Below, in pieces: positions 33,160-41,615 of a stretch of 64,000 bases of DNA. Both the position numbers and the translations under genes were made by a program. Position 1 is the first letter of the stretch, and every line of letters starts with the position of its first letter. A model generated the notes under the pieces. The model had not been told where the DNA came from. It saw only the letters and a program-made list of their open reading frames with translations, and searched no databases. Source of the stretch: Paenibacillus harenae DSM 16969 (GTDB lineage: Bacteria; Bacillota; Bacilli; Paenibacillales; Paenibacillaceae); assembly GCF_000422465.1 (NCBI RefSeq), contig NZ_KE383842.1:1695845-1759844 (forward strand), read 5' to 3'.

Positions 33160-34989
33160 ATGTCACAATCAACGAAGCCGCAGGCTGCCTCAACCGAGAC
33201 CGGCACAGCCATCTTCACACGCAAGCTGCATCCGCTTATTGATTTGCAATGTGACCGAACATGGTTTGAAGAGCTGCAAAATCGACTGGCTCGAGGCGGT
33301 CCATGGGATGATTGGACGTTATACCAGCTGACGATGGAGGCCGAGCAGGCGAAGCGGATCGAGAGCTTCGAGCAGCTGCTGTGCCTGCGGTCGCTGCCGG
33401 CTTTCGAGCCGATGCCGCATCAGATCAGCACCGCGCGCAAAGTTGTCCATGAAATGGGCGGACGCGCGATTCTAGCGGATGAGGTCGGCCTCGGCAAGAC
33501 GATAGAAGCCGGACTCGTGTTGAAAGAATATATCGTTCGCGGATTGGCTAAACGCGTCCTGATCCTTGTTCCCGCTTCCCTCGTGCTCCAATGGGTGAGA
33601 GAGCTGAATCAGAAGTTCGGTATCCCCGCCGTGGCCCAGAAGAAAGAGCATACATGGGGCTACGACGTCGTCGTGGCATCGATCGACACGGCCAAGCGGG
33701 ATCCTCATCGCGAGCTGGTGCTGGGCACGGATTACGATCTGATCATCATCGACGAGGCTCATAAGCTGAAGAATAAGAAGACAACCAACTACCAGTTTGC
33801 CAATCTTCTTCGCAAAAAGTATTGTTTGCTGCTAACGGCTACCCCTATTCAAAATGATCTCGACGAGCTGTACAACCTGATCACGCTGCTCAAGCCCGGA
33901 CAGCTCGGCGGACAAAGCGAATTCGCCGCTAATTTTGTCGTGGACAAACGGCTTCCGAAAAACGAAGATCAGCTTCAGGAGGCGCTCTCGACCATCATGA
34001 TCCGCAACCGGCGCGGAGACGGAGGCATTCATTTTACGAGACGATTCGTGAAAAATGTGCCGCTCGCATTATCCGATGAAGAGAAAGCGCTCTACGATGC
34101 GGTAACCGGCTTCGTCAAGGAACGTTATGAGGAAAGCGGCGGCGACTTATCGAGCATGCTCTCCCTCGTTACGCTCCAGAGAGAGGTGTGCAGCAGCCGG
34201 GACGCCGTATTCCTGACGCTCGTTAACTTGTTTAAGAAGACAGCCGAGGACTCTCCCGTTCGGCCGAAAATATGGGAGCTCGTCGACAAAATAAAACAGA
34301 TTAAAGCGAATACGAAAGCCGAGAAGGCCATGGAGCTCGTCAAGCAATTCAATGACGAGAAGGTCATTATCTTCACCGAATACCGGGCGACGCAGGAATA
34401 TTTGCTGCAGTTTTTCCGGGAGAAAAATATGATAGCCGTCCCCTACCGCGGCGGCATGAACCGAGGCAAGAAGGATTGGATGATGGATCTCTTCCGGGGA
34501 CGCGCGCAGGTGCTAATTGCGACAGAGGCGGGCGGCGAAGGCATAAATCTGCAGTTCTGCCACCATATGATCAACTTTGACCTGCCGTGGAATCCGATGC
34601 GGGTAGAGCAGCGGATCGGCCGGGTGCACCGTCTCGGCCAGACGGAGGATGTGAAAATTTACAATCTCTGTACCATCGGTACGATCGAAGAGCATATCGT
34701 TAATTTGCTGCATGAGAAAATCAACCTGTTCGAGCTCGTCATCGGGGAGCTGGATCATATCCTGGAACGCTTCGAGAGCGGCGGCGGCAGCCTCGAACAG
34801 AAGCTGGCCAAGGTTCTTCTGGAAGCCGGCAGCGACACGGTTTTGAAGGAGCAGCTCAATCAGCTCGGCTCTTCGCTGAGCCAGATCCGCTCTGAAGTCC
34901 AAACCGGGCTGAATCCGTACGCGGCCGCCGCTCCCGATCTGCTCGTTAATCTGGATAAACTGGGAGAAGACGTGGAGGCGAGACCTTGA
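33160..34989 (+). CDS. yqhH: SNF2/RapA-like helicase (YqhH type)
   Basis: A 609-residue superfamily 2 ATPase. The Q-like segment (PMPHQISTARKVV), Walker A (ILADEVGLGKT, about residues 106-116), Walker B DEAH (about 200), TATP motif III and the C-terminal helicase motifs (GGEGINLQF and QRIGRVHRLGQ) are all present. Such proteins remodel protein-DNA or RNA-polymerase complexes. In Bacillus the YqhH homologue sits beside yqhG, as here. The following gene starts with TTG overlapping this stop (TTGA), so the two are coupled. The exact substrate is not known. Confidence 0.93.
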   Translation: MSQSTKPQAASTETGTAIFTRKLHPLIDLQCDRTWFEELQNRLARGGPWDDWTLYQLTMEAEQAKRIESFEQLLCLRSLPAFEPMPHQISTARKVVHEMGGRAILADEVGLGKTIEAGLVLKEYIVRGLAKRVLILVPASLVLQWVRELNQKFGIPAVAQKKEHTWGYDVVVASIDTAKRDPHRELVLGTDYDLIIIDEAHKLKNKKTTNYQFANLLRKKYCLLLTATPIQNDLDELYNLITLLKPGQLGGQSEFAANFVVDKRLPKNEDQLQEALSTIMIRNRRGDGGIHFTRRFVKNVPLALSDEEKALYDAVTGFVKERYEESGGDLSSMLSLVTLQREVCSSRDAVFLTLVNLFKKTAEDSPVRPKIWELVDKIKQIKANTKAEKAMELVKQFNDEKVIIFTEYRATQEYLLQFFREKNMIAVPYRGGMNRGKKDWMMDLFRGRAQVLIATEAGGEGINLQFCHHMINFDLPWNPMRVEQRIGRVHRLGQTEDVKIYNLCTIGTIEEHIVNLLHEKINLFELVIGELDHILERFESGGGSLEQKLAKVLLEAGSDTVLKEQLNQLGSSLSQIRSEVQTGLNPYAAAAPDLLVNLDKLGEDVEARP

Positions 34990-35942
34990 ACGAGAAGCAG
35001 GTACACAAGTTTGTAAACCGTTATTTGGAAGCCACAGAATGTAAAATACTGGAGAAGTCGCCGGCGCATTTTACCGTTAAGCTGTCGCCGCATGCGGACC
35101 GGGAGCTTACGAACCGTCCTTACTATTGGAGCTTTGTCGACCGGGTCGGCGCGGAGCCGGAAACGATGACCTACCTGTTCGTCACCGACAAACAGAAATA
35201 TGACACCGCCGAGGAGGAGAAAGCCAGCCGGCTGTCCCCCCCGCAGCAGGATACCGAGGCTGCGCAGGACGCCGCAGCGAATGCGGCGCTCGGGCGTTCG
35301 CTCGGCTTTATTCACGGCAGTCTGGCCGCACCCGCCCGCGTGCCGCGCGAGGATTTGTATTTCGGCGCACGAAAGCTGGAACAGCTGTTCAATGCAGCTA
35401 AAGCGAAAGGCGGTTTCGTATTTCTGTTTCAGGAGCCGGATAAGCGCAGCGGCAATCCGTTCAGTTCTACGCCTTATACCGCATGGCTCGGAGTGAATAT
35501 GCGAGTCGAGTTCGCTTGCGACCGAAAGCGCGAAGAAATCCATTGCTTCGGCGTTTCTCTGGCTACGGGACATTGTGTGGAGCATTTTTATGACCGGCTG
35601 CTCATGCATAAGCTTACGCCTCGGCTGCCTGCCAATATCCATGTCACGAAAAACGGGATCACCTACAACAAAGCGCTCGGAATTGCGGAGCAGACGCTTG
35701 AGCGCAAGCTCCGCGCCTACGATTACGGCTGGGCTGAGGAAGCCTCGGCCAGACTTCAGGAAGAGCTGGACCGGATCGGCAGCTATTATGAGCCCCTTAT
35801 CCAGAATGCGCTGGAGGAAAACAGACCGGCCATTGAAGAGCAATTCAACCAGCGCAAGGACGAAATCCGCTGGCAATACGAGCCTCGCGTGACCGCTTCC
35901 GCCATTAACTGCGGGATCTTTCATTTGGAGGGCATAGATTGA
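34986..35942 (+). CDS. yqhG: YqhG family protein of unknown function
   Basis: A 318-residue soluble protein with no signal peptide or membrane helix. It starts at TTG, overlaps the helicase stop by 4 bp and has GGAGG 8 nt ahead. I recognise it mainly from its length, composition and fixed place after the YqhH helicase. Visible features are a linker rich in Ala, Glu and Pro (about residues 75-105) and a charged C-terminal helix (LEENRPAIEEQFNQRKDEI). No catalytic motif is evident. A role with the helicase is likely by context only. Confidence 0.8.
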   Translation: MNEKQVHKFVNRYLEATECKILEKSPAHFTVKLSPHADRELTNRPYYWSFVDRVGAEPETMTYLFVTDKQKYDTAEEEKASRLSPPQQDTEAAQDAAANAALGRSLGFIHGSLAAPARVPREDLYFGARKLEQLFNAAKAKGGFVFLFQEPDKRSGNPFSSTPYTAWLGVNMRVEFACDRKREEIHCFGVSLATGHCVEHFYDRLLMHKLTPRLPANIHVTKNGITYNKALGIAEQTLERKLRAYDYGWAEEASARLQEELDRIGSYYEPLIQNALEENRPAIEEQFNQRKDEIRWQYEPRVTASAINCGIFHLEGID

Positions 35943-35973
35943 CGTTAATATGACGATTTCTCCGGCGATACGC

Positions 35974-35999
35974 CAAAAAAAGGCGGTCTAATGACCGCC
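35974..35999 (-). terminator. Minus-strand terminator hairpin
   Basis: GGCGGTC (35982-35988), loop TAAT, GACCGCC (35993-35999). The seven-A run lies on the left, so a U tract follows the stem only for minus-strand transcripts. No minus-strand gene ends here; the nearest is yqzE, a kilobase to the right. Confidence 0.65.
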
Positions 36000-36063
36000 A
36001 TTGCGTGACAGGAAGCAACAGTCTTCTTACGGCTTGTCCTTTACAATAGAAACGAGGTGATCA

Positions 36064-36969
36064 ATGATGCGAAAAAAGTTCATCAAGCTGACAGCAGCTT
36101 GCGTTTTGACCGCACTAGTATTATATACCGGCGGAATCCAGCAGCAGTCTGCGGCGGCATCGGCATATGCTCTGGCAACGGCTTCCCGCCAGCCGCTGCA
36201 GAAGCAGGTTCAGCATTTTGTAGACGAGCTGGCGATGCAGCCGCATTTCGCCAAATGGAAGCAGGCGTCGCTTGAAATCACTCCCATTGGCCCCGGAATG
36301 CATGGCTGGCTTGTTCTGGTCAAGCAAAAAAGGGAAACCGTCGGTTATTTAATCGTGCATGCAACCGAAGAAGGCGGATATCGGCTGGGCGAGTACGGCA
36401 CCGGCAGTCACCCGCTGTTCGATGAGCAAACCTTGGCGATCTCGCTCAAGCAGCTGGAGCTCCTGCAGCCTCCCGGTCAAACGGAACGCTTGTACGTTCA
36501 CCCGCTGCTTGCAGCCTGGAATATAACGGAGAATCAAAATAACTATATAACGGATGCGGCAAGCGGCGAGCTTCTGCCCGTACAGCCGGAGGAATGGCTG
36601 GCCGCCGCCGCGGAAGCAGCAAACCTTCAGGCGGGTTCAATACAAGCGCCTGACGACGCCAAACTCATTAAACATTTAACGCTGCCGTCATTTAACCCCT
36701 ACGCCAAGCTGCCCTGGTTAACGAAGGCTCCTCTTGCCTTGCATGCCGGCAGCTATTCGACGCTATTCGCCAAAATCAACAATAAAGAACAGCTTCGCTA
36801 CACGGCCGAGCTGTTCGATGGTCAAATGCTGTATGTGTGGTCCGTAGCCGGCTATAATAAATGGGACTCAGGACATATCTATATCGCTCTGGAAGCAAGC
36901 GAGGACGGCTCGGAACGCCGGTATATCCCGCTGACGCTTCTTGCCGGGCTCGGGCATTTTTACCGTTGA
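36064..36969 (+). CDS. Secreted protein of unknown function
   Basis: A 301-residue protein that I do not recognise. The N terminus (MMRKKFIKLTAACVLTALVL) is a signal peptide or anchor, with likely cleavage near SAAASA. The rest is soluble, mixed alpha/beta, with no cysteines in the mature part and no clear catalytic motif. Either of two adjacent ATGs could be used, preceded by GAGGTGATC. The last 10 bp overlap the converging yqzE gene. A minus-strand terminator lies between it and yqhG, so it is probably transcribed from its own promoter. Confidence 0.8.
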   Translation: MMRKKFIKLTAACVLTALVLYTGGIQQQSAAASAYALATASRQPLQKQVQHFVDELAMQPHFAKWKQASLEITPIGPGMHGWLVLVKQKRETVGYLIVHATEEGGYRLGEYGTGSHPLFDEQTLAISLKQLELLQPPGQTERLYVHPLLAAWNITENQNNYITDAASGELLPVQPEEWLAAAAEAANLQAGSIQAPDDAKLIKHLTLPSFNPYAKLPWLTKAPLALHAGSYSTLFAKINNKEQLRYTAELFDGQMLYVWSVAGYNKWDSGHIYIALEASEDGSERRYIPLTLLAGLGHFYR

Positions 36970-37163
36970 CGATGAATGATTCCTCTCCACCATAACATGA
37001 TGCTCATCGGTCCCCAACCGAACCAACGCGTCAGCCAAGGGTCTCTGAGCGCTCTGGCTGACGTTCTTATTTGTTTACGCTCTTCCTTCGGCGTATCGAT
37101 ATAAGTCAGGAGCTGCTCCGCAACATACTTTACGTACTCATCGCCTTTAATCGTAGCCATCAT
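36960..37163 (-). CDS. yqzE: YqzE family small protein
   Basis: A small protein of about 67 aa matching the YqzE pattern: an N-terminal DEYVKYVAEQLLTYIDTPKEER helix, then a C-terminal hydrophobic segment with TRWFGWGPMSIMLWW. In Bacillus the gene sits near the competence comG operon; its function is unknown. A GTG lies 6 bp further upstream, but the ATG at 37163 has AGGCGGGTGAG ahead. It converges on and overlaps the secreted-protein gene by 10 bp. Confidence 0.85.
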   Translation of the reverse strand: MMATIKGDEYVKYVAEQLLTYIDTPKEERKQIRTSARALRDPWLTRWFGWGPMSIMLWWRGIIHRQR

Positions 37164-37295
37164 TCTCACCCGCCTTTACTTTTTATCAGGATATGATAAG
37201 TTTGCCCCGGCCGAATCGAATGTAAACATGTATGAGTTTTCCTCCAAACAGCCACGCTACACATAAACCAAATTAGAGCTGGAGGAAAAATAGCG

Positions 37296-38003
37296 ATGCT
37301 TCGTAAAATCATTATCGGACTTTCCGCGTTATGCGCAGCTGCCGTCTTCGGTTCTGCCGCGGCAGTCGGAGCACATACGCCCCGGCCGAATGCTGCTTCT
37401 AACCAGGATTGGGCGCTTCCCTCCGCAGCTGTCATTATCGATGCCGGACATGGCGGAATCGACGGCGGGGCATCTGCGGCAAATATTCTGGAGAAAGACA
37501 TTAATCTCGCAATCGCCAAAAAATTATATTTGCTGCTTCAAAGCCAGGGAATATCCGCGGTATTAAACCGGACAGGGGATTACGCGCTTAGCGAAGAGAA
37601 CCGTTGGCATATGACAAGCTCGAGACACCGCAAAGACTTATCGCAGCGCCGGCAGCTGACCGAGGAAATCAACAGCGGTCTGCTCGTCAGCCTGCATGTC
37701 AATTGGTCAAAGAGCAGCTTGCAGCGCGGGCCGCTCGTGCTTCATCAGAAAAGCGGAGAAAGCGCGCTGCTCGCCTTCTGCATCCAGGATATGCTGAATC
37801 GGCAGCAGAATACGGCTTACCTGCCCCGGGAAGGAAAGCCGTATTATTTGCTCAATCGCATTCATCAGCCGACTGTTATCGTCGAAATGGGCTTCATCAG
37901 CAGCAGTCGCGACCGGGATATGCTGACCAACCCGCGCCGCCAGACCGAAATTGCTGCGGCCATCGCCTCAGGAATTAGGCAGTATAAATGGATCGCTCAT
38001 TGA
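37296..38003 (+). CDS. N-acetylmuramoyl-L-alanine amidase (CwlD-like)
   Basis: An exported cell-wall amidase of the Amidase_3 family (235 aa), cutting the bond between muramic acid and L-alanine. A signal anchor (residues about 4-25) precedes the catalytic domain. Zinc ligands and active residues are seen as DAGHGG (His), LEKDIN (Glu), SLHVN (His) and VEMGF (catalytic Glu). Length and layout resemble CwlD, which makes muramic lactam in spore cortex, but another member of the family is possible. The start has GGAGG at good spacing. The 3' end overlaps the converging deacetylase gene by 36 bp. Confidence 0.9.
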   Translation: MLRKIIIGLSALCAAAVFGSAAAVGAHTPRPNAASNQDWALPSAAVIIDAGHGGIDGGASAANILEKDINLAIAKKLYLLLQSQGISAVLNRTGDYALSEENRWHMTSSRHRKDLSQRRQLTEEINSGLLVSLHVNWSKSSLQRGPLVLHQKSGESALLAFCIQDMLNRQQNTAYLPREGKPYYLLNRIHQPTVIVEMGFISSSRDRDMLTNPRRQTEIAAAIASGIRQYKWIAH

Positions 38004-38876
38004 GCTCGGAATGAGCTCCGTAAGCTTGACGAATTGCATGTTTTGCCGCATGCCGGGGATAGACCGCATGAGGACCGACGCGGTCTTTCTACCCGACGGA
38101 CCGACATGGCCGATGGTCACACAGCTTATGTGCGATTCCAAATGCTTGCGCAGCGCCTGGATTTGCTTGGATATATGCTGAACCGTGTATATATCATCAA
38201 GAAAAACGTCATTGGATACGATACGGACATTCAGCTCCTTGGCCATTTTCGGCACAACCGTCTTATAGGTTGTCCGGCTGTCCAAGAAGAACAATCCCCG
38301 CTCCTTGCAGACCTCCAGAACGATTCGCATCACCCGTTCGTCTGCCGTTACTTTAGAGCCCATATGATTGTTCATGCCGATCGCGTAAGGCACATCCTCT
38401 ATCGCGTCCTCGACGCGTTTCCGGATTTCCGCATCCGGCAAATCGGTCGTCAACGCACCGGGTCCAAGCCATCTCCGAAGCCCTTTCACCGGCTCCATCG
38501 GCATATGGACGATAACGTCATGTCCAAGCCGGTGCGCTTCTTCCGCATCCCGCTTGGTCGTCGGCATAAACGGCATAATCGCTGCCGTAAACTTTACAGG
38601 CAGCTTCATCATTTCTTCCGTGCCTTCCATTCCGTTGCCGAAGTCATCGATGACAATCGCAACGGCACGCCGTTCTTGCGCGTTCTGCGCGTCGCCTTCT
38701 TGCATAGGCTGCCCGGGATGCGAGCTCACGAGGGCAAGGTTTGCCGCGCTGCCAACCGCAATAATGGCTGCGACTAATACAGCCCTTGCCGCCGTGCCAA
38801 AAATCACGCGTTTTTTTGTGCTGCGGCTTTCCGGAAAGCCGTTGCCGATGCTGCGACCCGTTTGCTTAGCGATCAT
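37968..38876 (-). CDS. Divergent polysaccharide deacetylase (YibQ-like)
   Basis: A 302-residue protein of the YibQ/divergent polysaccharide deacetylase family. A membrane anchor (about residues 30-50) precedes a catalytic-like domain with VAIVIDDFG (metal-site Asp pair), HMPMEP, GMNNHMGS and FFLDSRT. These match the family's conserved positions. It probably acts on cell-surface polysaccharide, but the reaction is unproven in most members. It converges with the amidase gene and overlaps it by 36 bp, so the two are not an operon. Confidence 0.9.
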   Translation of the reverse strand: MIAKQTGRSIGNGFPESRSTKKRVIFGTAARAVLVAAIIAVGSAANLALVSSHPGQPMQEGDAQNAQERRAVAIVIDDFGNGMEGTEEMMKLPVKFTAAIMPFMPTTKRDAEEAHRLGHDVIVHMPMEPVKGLRRWLGPGALTTDLPDAEIRKRVEDAIEDVPYAIGMNNHMGSKVTADERVMRIVLEVCKERGLFFLDSRTTYKTVVPKMAKELNVRIVSNDVFLDDIYTVQHISKQIQALRKHLESHISCVTIGHVGPSGRKTASVLMRSIPGMRQNMQFVKLTELIPSSMSDPFILPNS

Positions 38877-38958
38877 CGATGCACGCCCCTCTTTTTTACT
38901 CTCATTGTTTGTGGAGGCGCTCTAAAATATGCTGAATATTTAAACTTATCGAGAAATG

Positions 38959-38988
38959 TTGACTTCAGATACGGCAGCGTGCTATCCT
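38959..38988 (+). promoter_or_regulatory. SigA promoter of the first tRNA-Leu
   Basis: TTGACT (38959-38964), 18-bp spacer, TATCCT (38983-38988). It ends about 20 bp before the tRNA. The second tRNA copy has the same -35 and spacing. Confidence 0.7.
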
Positions 38989-39009
38989 AAGGAACGTCAT
39001 TTCTTTCAT

Positions 39010-39096
39010 GCGGTCGTGGCGGAATTGGCAGACGCGCTAGATTCAGGTTCTAGTGGTGTAACAGCCGTGGAGGTTCGAGTCCTCTCGACCGCACCA
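39010..39096 (+). tRNA. tRNA-Leu (anticodon CAG), copy 1
   Basis: An 87-nt class II tRNA with encoded CCA. The acceptor stem GCGGTCG pairs with CGACCGC. The anticodon arm CTAGA-TTCAGGT-TCTAG gives CAG. A variable arm typical of leucine tRNAs and the T arm GAGG-TTCGAGT-CCTC are present. Identical in sequence to the copy at 39834. A promoter and a terminator flank it, so it is transcribed alone. Confidence 0.98.
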
Positions 39097-39118
39097 ATAT
39101 CTAACAAAAACAAAGGTT

Positions 39119-39160
39119 TTGGACAGCTTAAACAAGAAGCTGGTCAAGGCTTTTTTTATT
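39119..39160 (+). terminator. Terminator after tRNA-Leu copy 1
   Basis: The stem is CAGCTT/AAGCTG (39124-39129 with 39137-39142), extended by TTG/CAA after a mismatch. It is followed by GGC and a T tract. Confidence 0.7.
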
Positions 39161-39198
39161 TTCAGACGTAAGCCTGTCATTTTTCACAAAACAAAGAA

Positions 39199-39214
39199 GG
39201 CCCCATGCGGGACC
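39199..39214 (-). terminator. Terminator of the Rrf2 gene
   Basis: A six-bp GC-rich stem with a four-base GCAT loop, read on the minus strand, followed by TTCTTTGTTTTG. It lies just past the regulator's stop codon. Confidence 0.65.
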
Positions 39215-39218
39215 TGGA

Positions 39219-39641
39219 TTAAATCTTACTTTTAACATCCGACGCAATTTGCTCGAGCGTGATCTGGGACAGCTTATCCTCCATCGCCTTCCGGGCTTGC
39301 TCGAAAGCCGATTCGATGCTGGATTGAATGTTGCGGCCGACCGGGCAGTCGGGATTTGGCTTCTCGTGAACGGCAAACAGCTCATCCTGCCCGTTATGAT
39401 GAACGGCGCAATAGATATCGTATAAGGTTATTTCGCTCGAAGGCCGCGTTATAACGGCGCCAGCCACCCCGGCGCTAGTAGCGACAAGACCGGCTTTGTT
39501 CAGCATTCCCATAATTCTGCGGATAACGACGGGATTCGTATTGACACTGCCCGCGATAAAGTCAGATGTCAGCCTCGCCGCTTTATTCGTATCTAGTAAC
39601 GTCATCATGTGGACTGCTACTGCAAACCGATTGCTCGTCAT
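39219..39641 (-). CDS. Rrf2 family transcriptional regulator (YwnA-like)
   Basis: A 140-residue winged helix regulator. The N-terminal helix-turn-helix (SNRFAVAVHMMTLLDTNKAA, then the VNTNPVVIRRIMGMLNKAGLV recognition region) is typical of Rrf2. The region that carries three Fe-S cysteines in IscR/NsrR has only one cysteine (PDCPVG), so it probably does not hold a cluster, like YwnA of Bacillus. A GTG 9 bp upstream is possible; I prefer the ATG with GGTGG ahead. It lies between two identical tRNA-Leu genes. Targets are unknown. Confidence 0.9.
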   Translation of the reverse strand: MTSNRFAVAVHMMTLLDTNKAARLTSDFIAGSVNTNPVVIRRIMGMLNKAGLVATSAGVAGAVITRPSSEITLYDIYCAVHHNGQDELFAVHEKPNPDCPVGRNIQSSIESAFEQARKAMEDKLSQITLEQIASDVKSKI

Positions 39642-39781
39642 CGCGGCCACCGCCTTTCTTGTTATCCAGACCGGACAACGAAATGTATGTAAGCATTATA
39701 GTTACACGCGGCTTACATAGTCAAACGTTTAACCGCGGAAAATGCAGAAAAGCAAAGCTTTAACTCATAAATAAAAAAAGC

Positions 39782-39811
39782 TTGACTCTTTGAATCTGAA
39801 AATGATATGAT
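39782..39811 (+). promoter_or_regulatory. SigA promoter of the second tRNA-Leu
   Basis: TTGACT (39782-39787), 18-bp spacer, TATGAT (39806-39811), about 22 bp before the tRNA. Confidence 0.75.
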
Positions 39812-39833
39812 ATTATCTGTTGACACACAATTT

Positions 39834-39920
39834 GCGGTCGTGGCGGAATTGGCAGACGCGCTAGATTCAGGTTCTAGTGGTGTAACAGCCGTGGAGGTTC
39901 GAGTCCTCTCGACCGCACCA
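39834..39920 (+). tRNA. tRNA-Leu (anticodon CAG), copy 2
   Basis: Identical over all 87 nt, including CCA, to the copy at 39010, and in the same orientation. The flanks differ, so only the gene itself is duplicated. It has its own SigA promoter and terminator. Confidence 0.98.
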
Positions 39921-39937
39921 ACTCTTACAATTAATAG

Positions 39938-39976
39938 GCTCGTAATTGCTCTCGCAGGCAGATTACGAGCTTTTTT
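39938..39976 (+). terminator. Terminator after tRNA-Leu copy 2
   Basis: A nine-bp perfect stem GCTCGTAAT/ATTACGAGC (39938-39946 with 39962-39970), followed by six T. Confidence 0.85.
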
Positions 39977-40028
39977 ATTATGTTCGGAGGGATCCGGTGA
40001 AGCACATCATTTTCCAAGCAATAAGAAA

Positions 40029-40067
40029 ACCCGGAAAAACCTTGATTCTACAAGGATCTTCCCGGGT
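40029..40067 (-). terminator. Terminator of the small gene at 40083
   Basis: The outer stem ACCCGG/CCGGGT encloses an inner CCTTG/CAAGG hairpin. On the minus strand it is followed by a T-rich run. Confidence 0.75.
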
Positions 40068-40082
40068 GGTGACCTTAGGGTT

Positions 40083-40298
40083 CTAATTAAAAAACTGCGG
40101 GCGTTCCCCGGACGCCGGCATGTAAGCATACATCCGGCTCAGCTTGACGACGCGGCGGTTCGGACGGCGTATGACAACCGTGGACTCGTCCCATGCAACG
40201 ACGATTCCAACCACGTCATTAGCCTCCATTGCATCCCGTACTACCCTGACGGTCTCGCCGCTTATACGGAATTGATCCAATTGCTCTTCGCTTACCAC
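40083..40298 (-). CDS. Small protein of unknown function
   Basis: A 71-residue soluble protein that I do not recognise. It starts with GTG, with GGAGG seven bases ahead, and is followed by a strong terminator. Both argue that it is real. The middle (VVGIVVAWDESTVVIRRPNRRVVKLSR) reads as a small beta-barrel, as in Sm- or KOW-like folds, but this is only an impression. No membrane segment or catalytic motif is present. Confidence 0.72.
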   Translation of the reverse strand: MVSEEQLDQFRISGETVRVVRDAMEANDVVGIVVAWDESTVVIRRPNRRVVKLSRMYAYMPASGERPQFFN

Positions 40299-40410
40299 TC
40301 GTATGACCTCCGGCTTCCAAGCTTATTCCTATTTTGAAAAACCCCAATGCTTGCTTGCGCAATACATTGAGGTTCGATTCCAGATCCGTTGCCTTGTCAT
40401 ATGCGATTCA

Positions 40411-40731
40411 TTAACCCGCGTGCTCTTTCGCATCGTTGGTTTCATACCACTCATCCAGCACACGCGAGGACATGACTCGCTTGCCGATATATTCGACTTG
40501 ACGGTCGGTGAATTGCTCGCTCCATTCGATCGACAGCTCGTCACAAAGCTTCACGATTGTTAGCAGCTCAGACCAGGCAACATAACGTTTATACCAAAAA
40601 AATTGCGGATGTTCGATCATATAAGGATACAAATCGTCAAATTCTGTATGTTTGCAATCCAGCGCGCGTTCGAAATGAATCTTCGCGTCGTTAAGCTTTG
40701 CATACAAAAACTCTGCGGACATTTCCCCCAT
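40411..40731 (-). CDS. Conserved-looking small protein of unknown function
   Basis: A 106-residue acidic, helical protein that I do not recognise. It is rich in Trp, Tyr and Glu (EHPQFFWYKRYVAWSELL), with no signal peptide or cysteine motif. GGGGAGG lies 8 nt before the ATG, which supports expression. It lies between the small gene at 40083 and xpt, on the same strand, with more than 80 bp on each side, so it may be a single-gene unit. Confidence 0.7.
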   Translation of the reverse strand: MGEMSAEFLYAKLNDAKIHFERALDCKHTEFDDLYPYMIEHPQFFWYKRYVAWSELLTIVKLCDELSIEWSEQFTDRQVEYIGKRVMSSRVLDEWYETNDAKEHAG

Positions 40732-40813
40732 AACTTGTGCCTCCCCTCGATCACTTCTGTTCCATTATAAGCGATAATGCCGATTGGGAAAAGAGCATTT
40801 GTACTGGAACATC

Positions 40814-41383
40814 TTACTCAAATTTGATTTCGCCGTTCTGAAGCGAAGAAATTCGTACAAGCGGCTCGACCCGAATGCCCTGCTCCCGTAGCGTTCTGCC
40901 GCCTGCCTGGAACGACTTTTCGACCACGATTCCCAGGCCCGCGAGCTCGGCGCCGGAGCGTTCGATAATCTTGATAAGCCCTCGCGCGGCATCGCCGTTC
41001 GCGATGATATCGTCAATGAAAAGCACGCGGTCTTCTTCCGTCAGAAACTGCTTCGACACCATAATATCGGTAACCATGCCTTTCGTGAAGGAAGGAACCC
41101 GCTCGCAATAAGAATCCGGATCGGCGATGAGCGTTTTCTTTCTGCGGGCGAACACGAGCGGCACGCCCAGCACAAGCGCCGTGGCGAAGGCCGCCGGAAT
41201 ACCCGAGGATTCAACCGTAATGACCTTCGTAATTTTCTCTTCCGCGAAGCGTTTCGCAAACTCCTGTCCCATTTCCATCGTCAGGGCGGGATCGACCTGG
41301 TGGTTGATCAAAGCATCCATTCGCAGCACGTCGCTCGACAATACCGATGCTTCTTCCAATATGCGTTTTTTTAAACTTTCCAT
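40814..41383 (-). CDS. xpt: Xanthine phosphoribosyltransferase
   Basis: Salvages xanthine with PRPP to form XMP (189 aa, the usual length). The PRPP-binding signature VLFIDDIIANGDA (about residues 120-132) and VITVESSGIPAAFATALVLGVP (substrate side) are characteristic. GGAGG lies 8 nt before the ATG. In Bacillus, xpt lies behind a purine riboswitch; I looked through the roughly 225-bp leader and did not see that conserved core. No pbuX-like permease follows. Confidence 0.95.
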   Translation of the reverse strand: MESLKKRILEEASVLSSDVLRMDALINHQVDPALTMEMGQEFAKRFAEEKITKVITVESSGIPAAFATALVLGVPLVFARRKKTLIADPDSYCERVPSFTKGMVTDIMVSKQFLTEEDRVLFIDDIIANGDAARGLIKIIERSGAELAGLGIVVEKSFQAGGRTLREQGIRVEPLVRISSLQNGEIKFE

Positions 41384-41615
41384 CTCTCATACCTCCGCCA
41401 AAATCCTTTTCGTTAACGTACCACAGGTCAGGCGACAAGCGCAACCTTATTGAAGCGTTCCAACAAACCCATTGTAAATATGAGACGATTTTTAGGAATA
41501 TTTTCAAAATCATTGTAAAAAAGAGCAACTTTACTCCTGTAAAAAACGTCTATAAGAATAAGGATATTGAACGCCAGGAGAACGCGTTTTCCAAATAGAA
41601 TGAAAAGGGGTGCGG

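Noticed and set aside
38956..40337. Plus-strand frames spanning the two tRNA-Leu genes (71 and 176 codons)
   Set aside because: Both share a stretch only because the identical tRNAs are translated. The tRNAs fold perfectly and have their own promoters and terminators.
41384..41610. Purine riboswitch expected upstream of xpt
   Set aside because: I read the leader on the minus strand and did not see the conserved purine-aptamer core or a paired terminator. It cannot be claimed.
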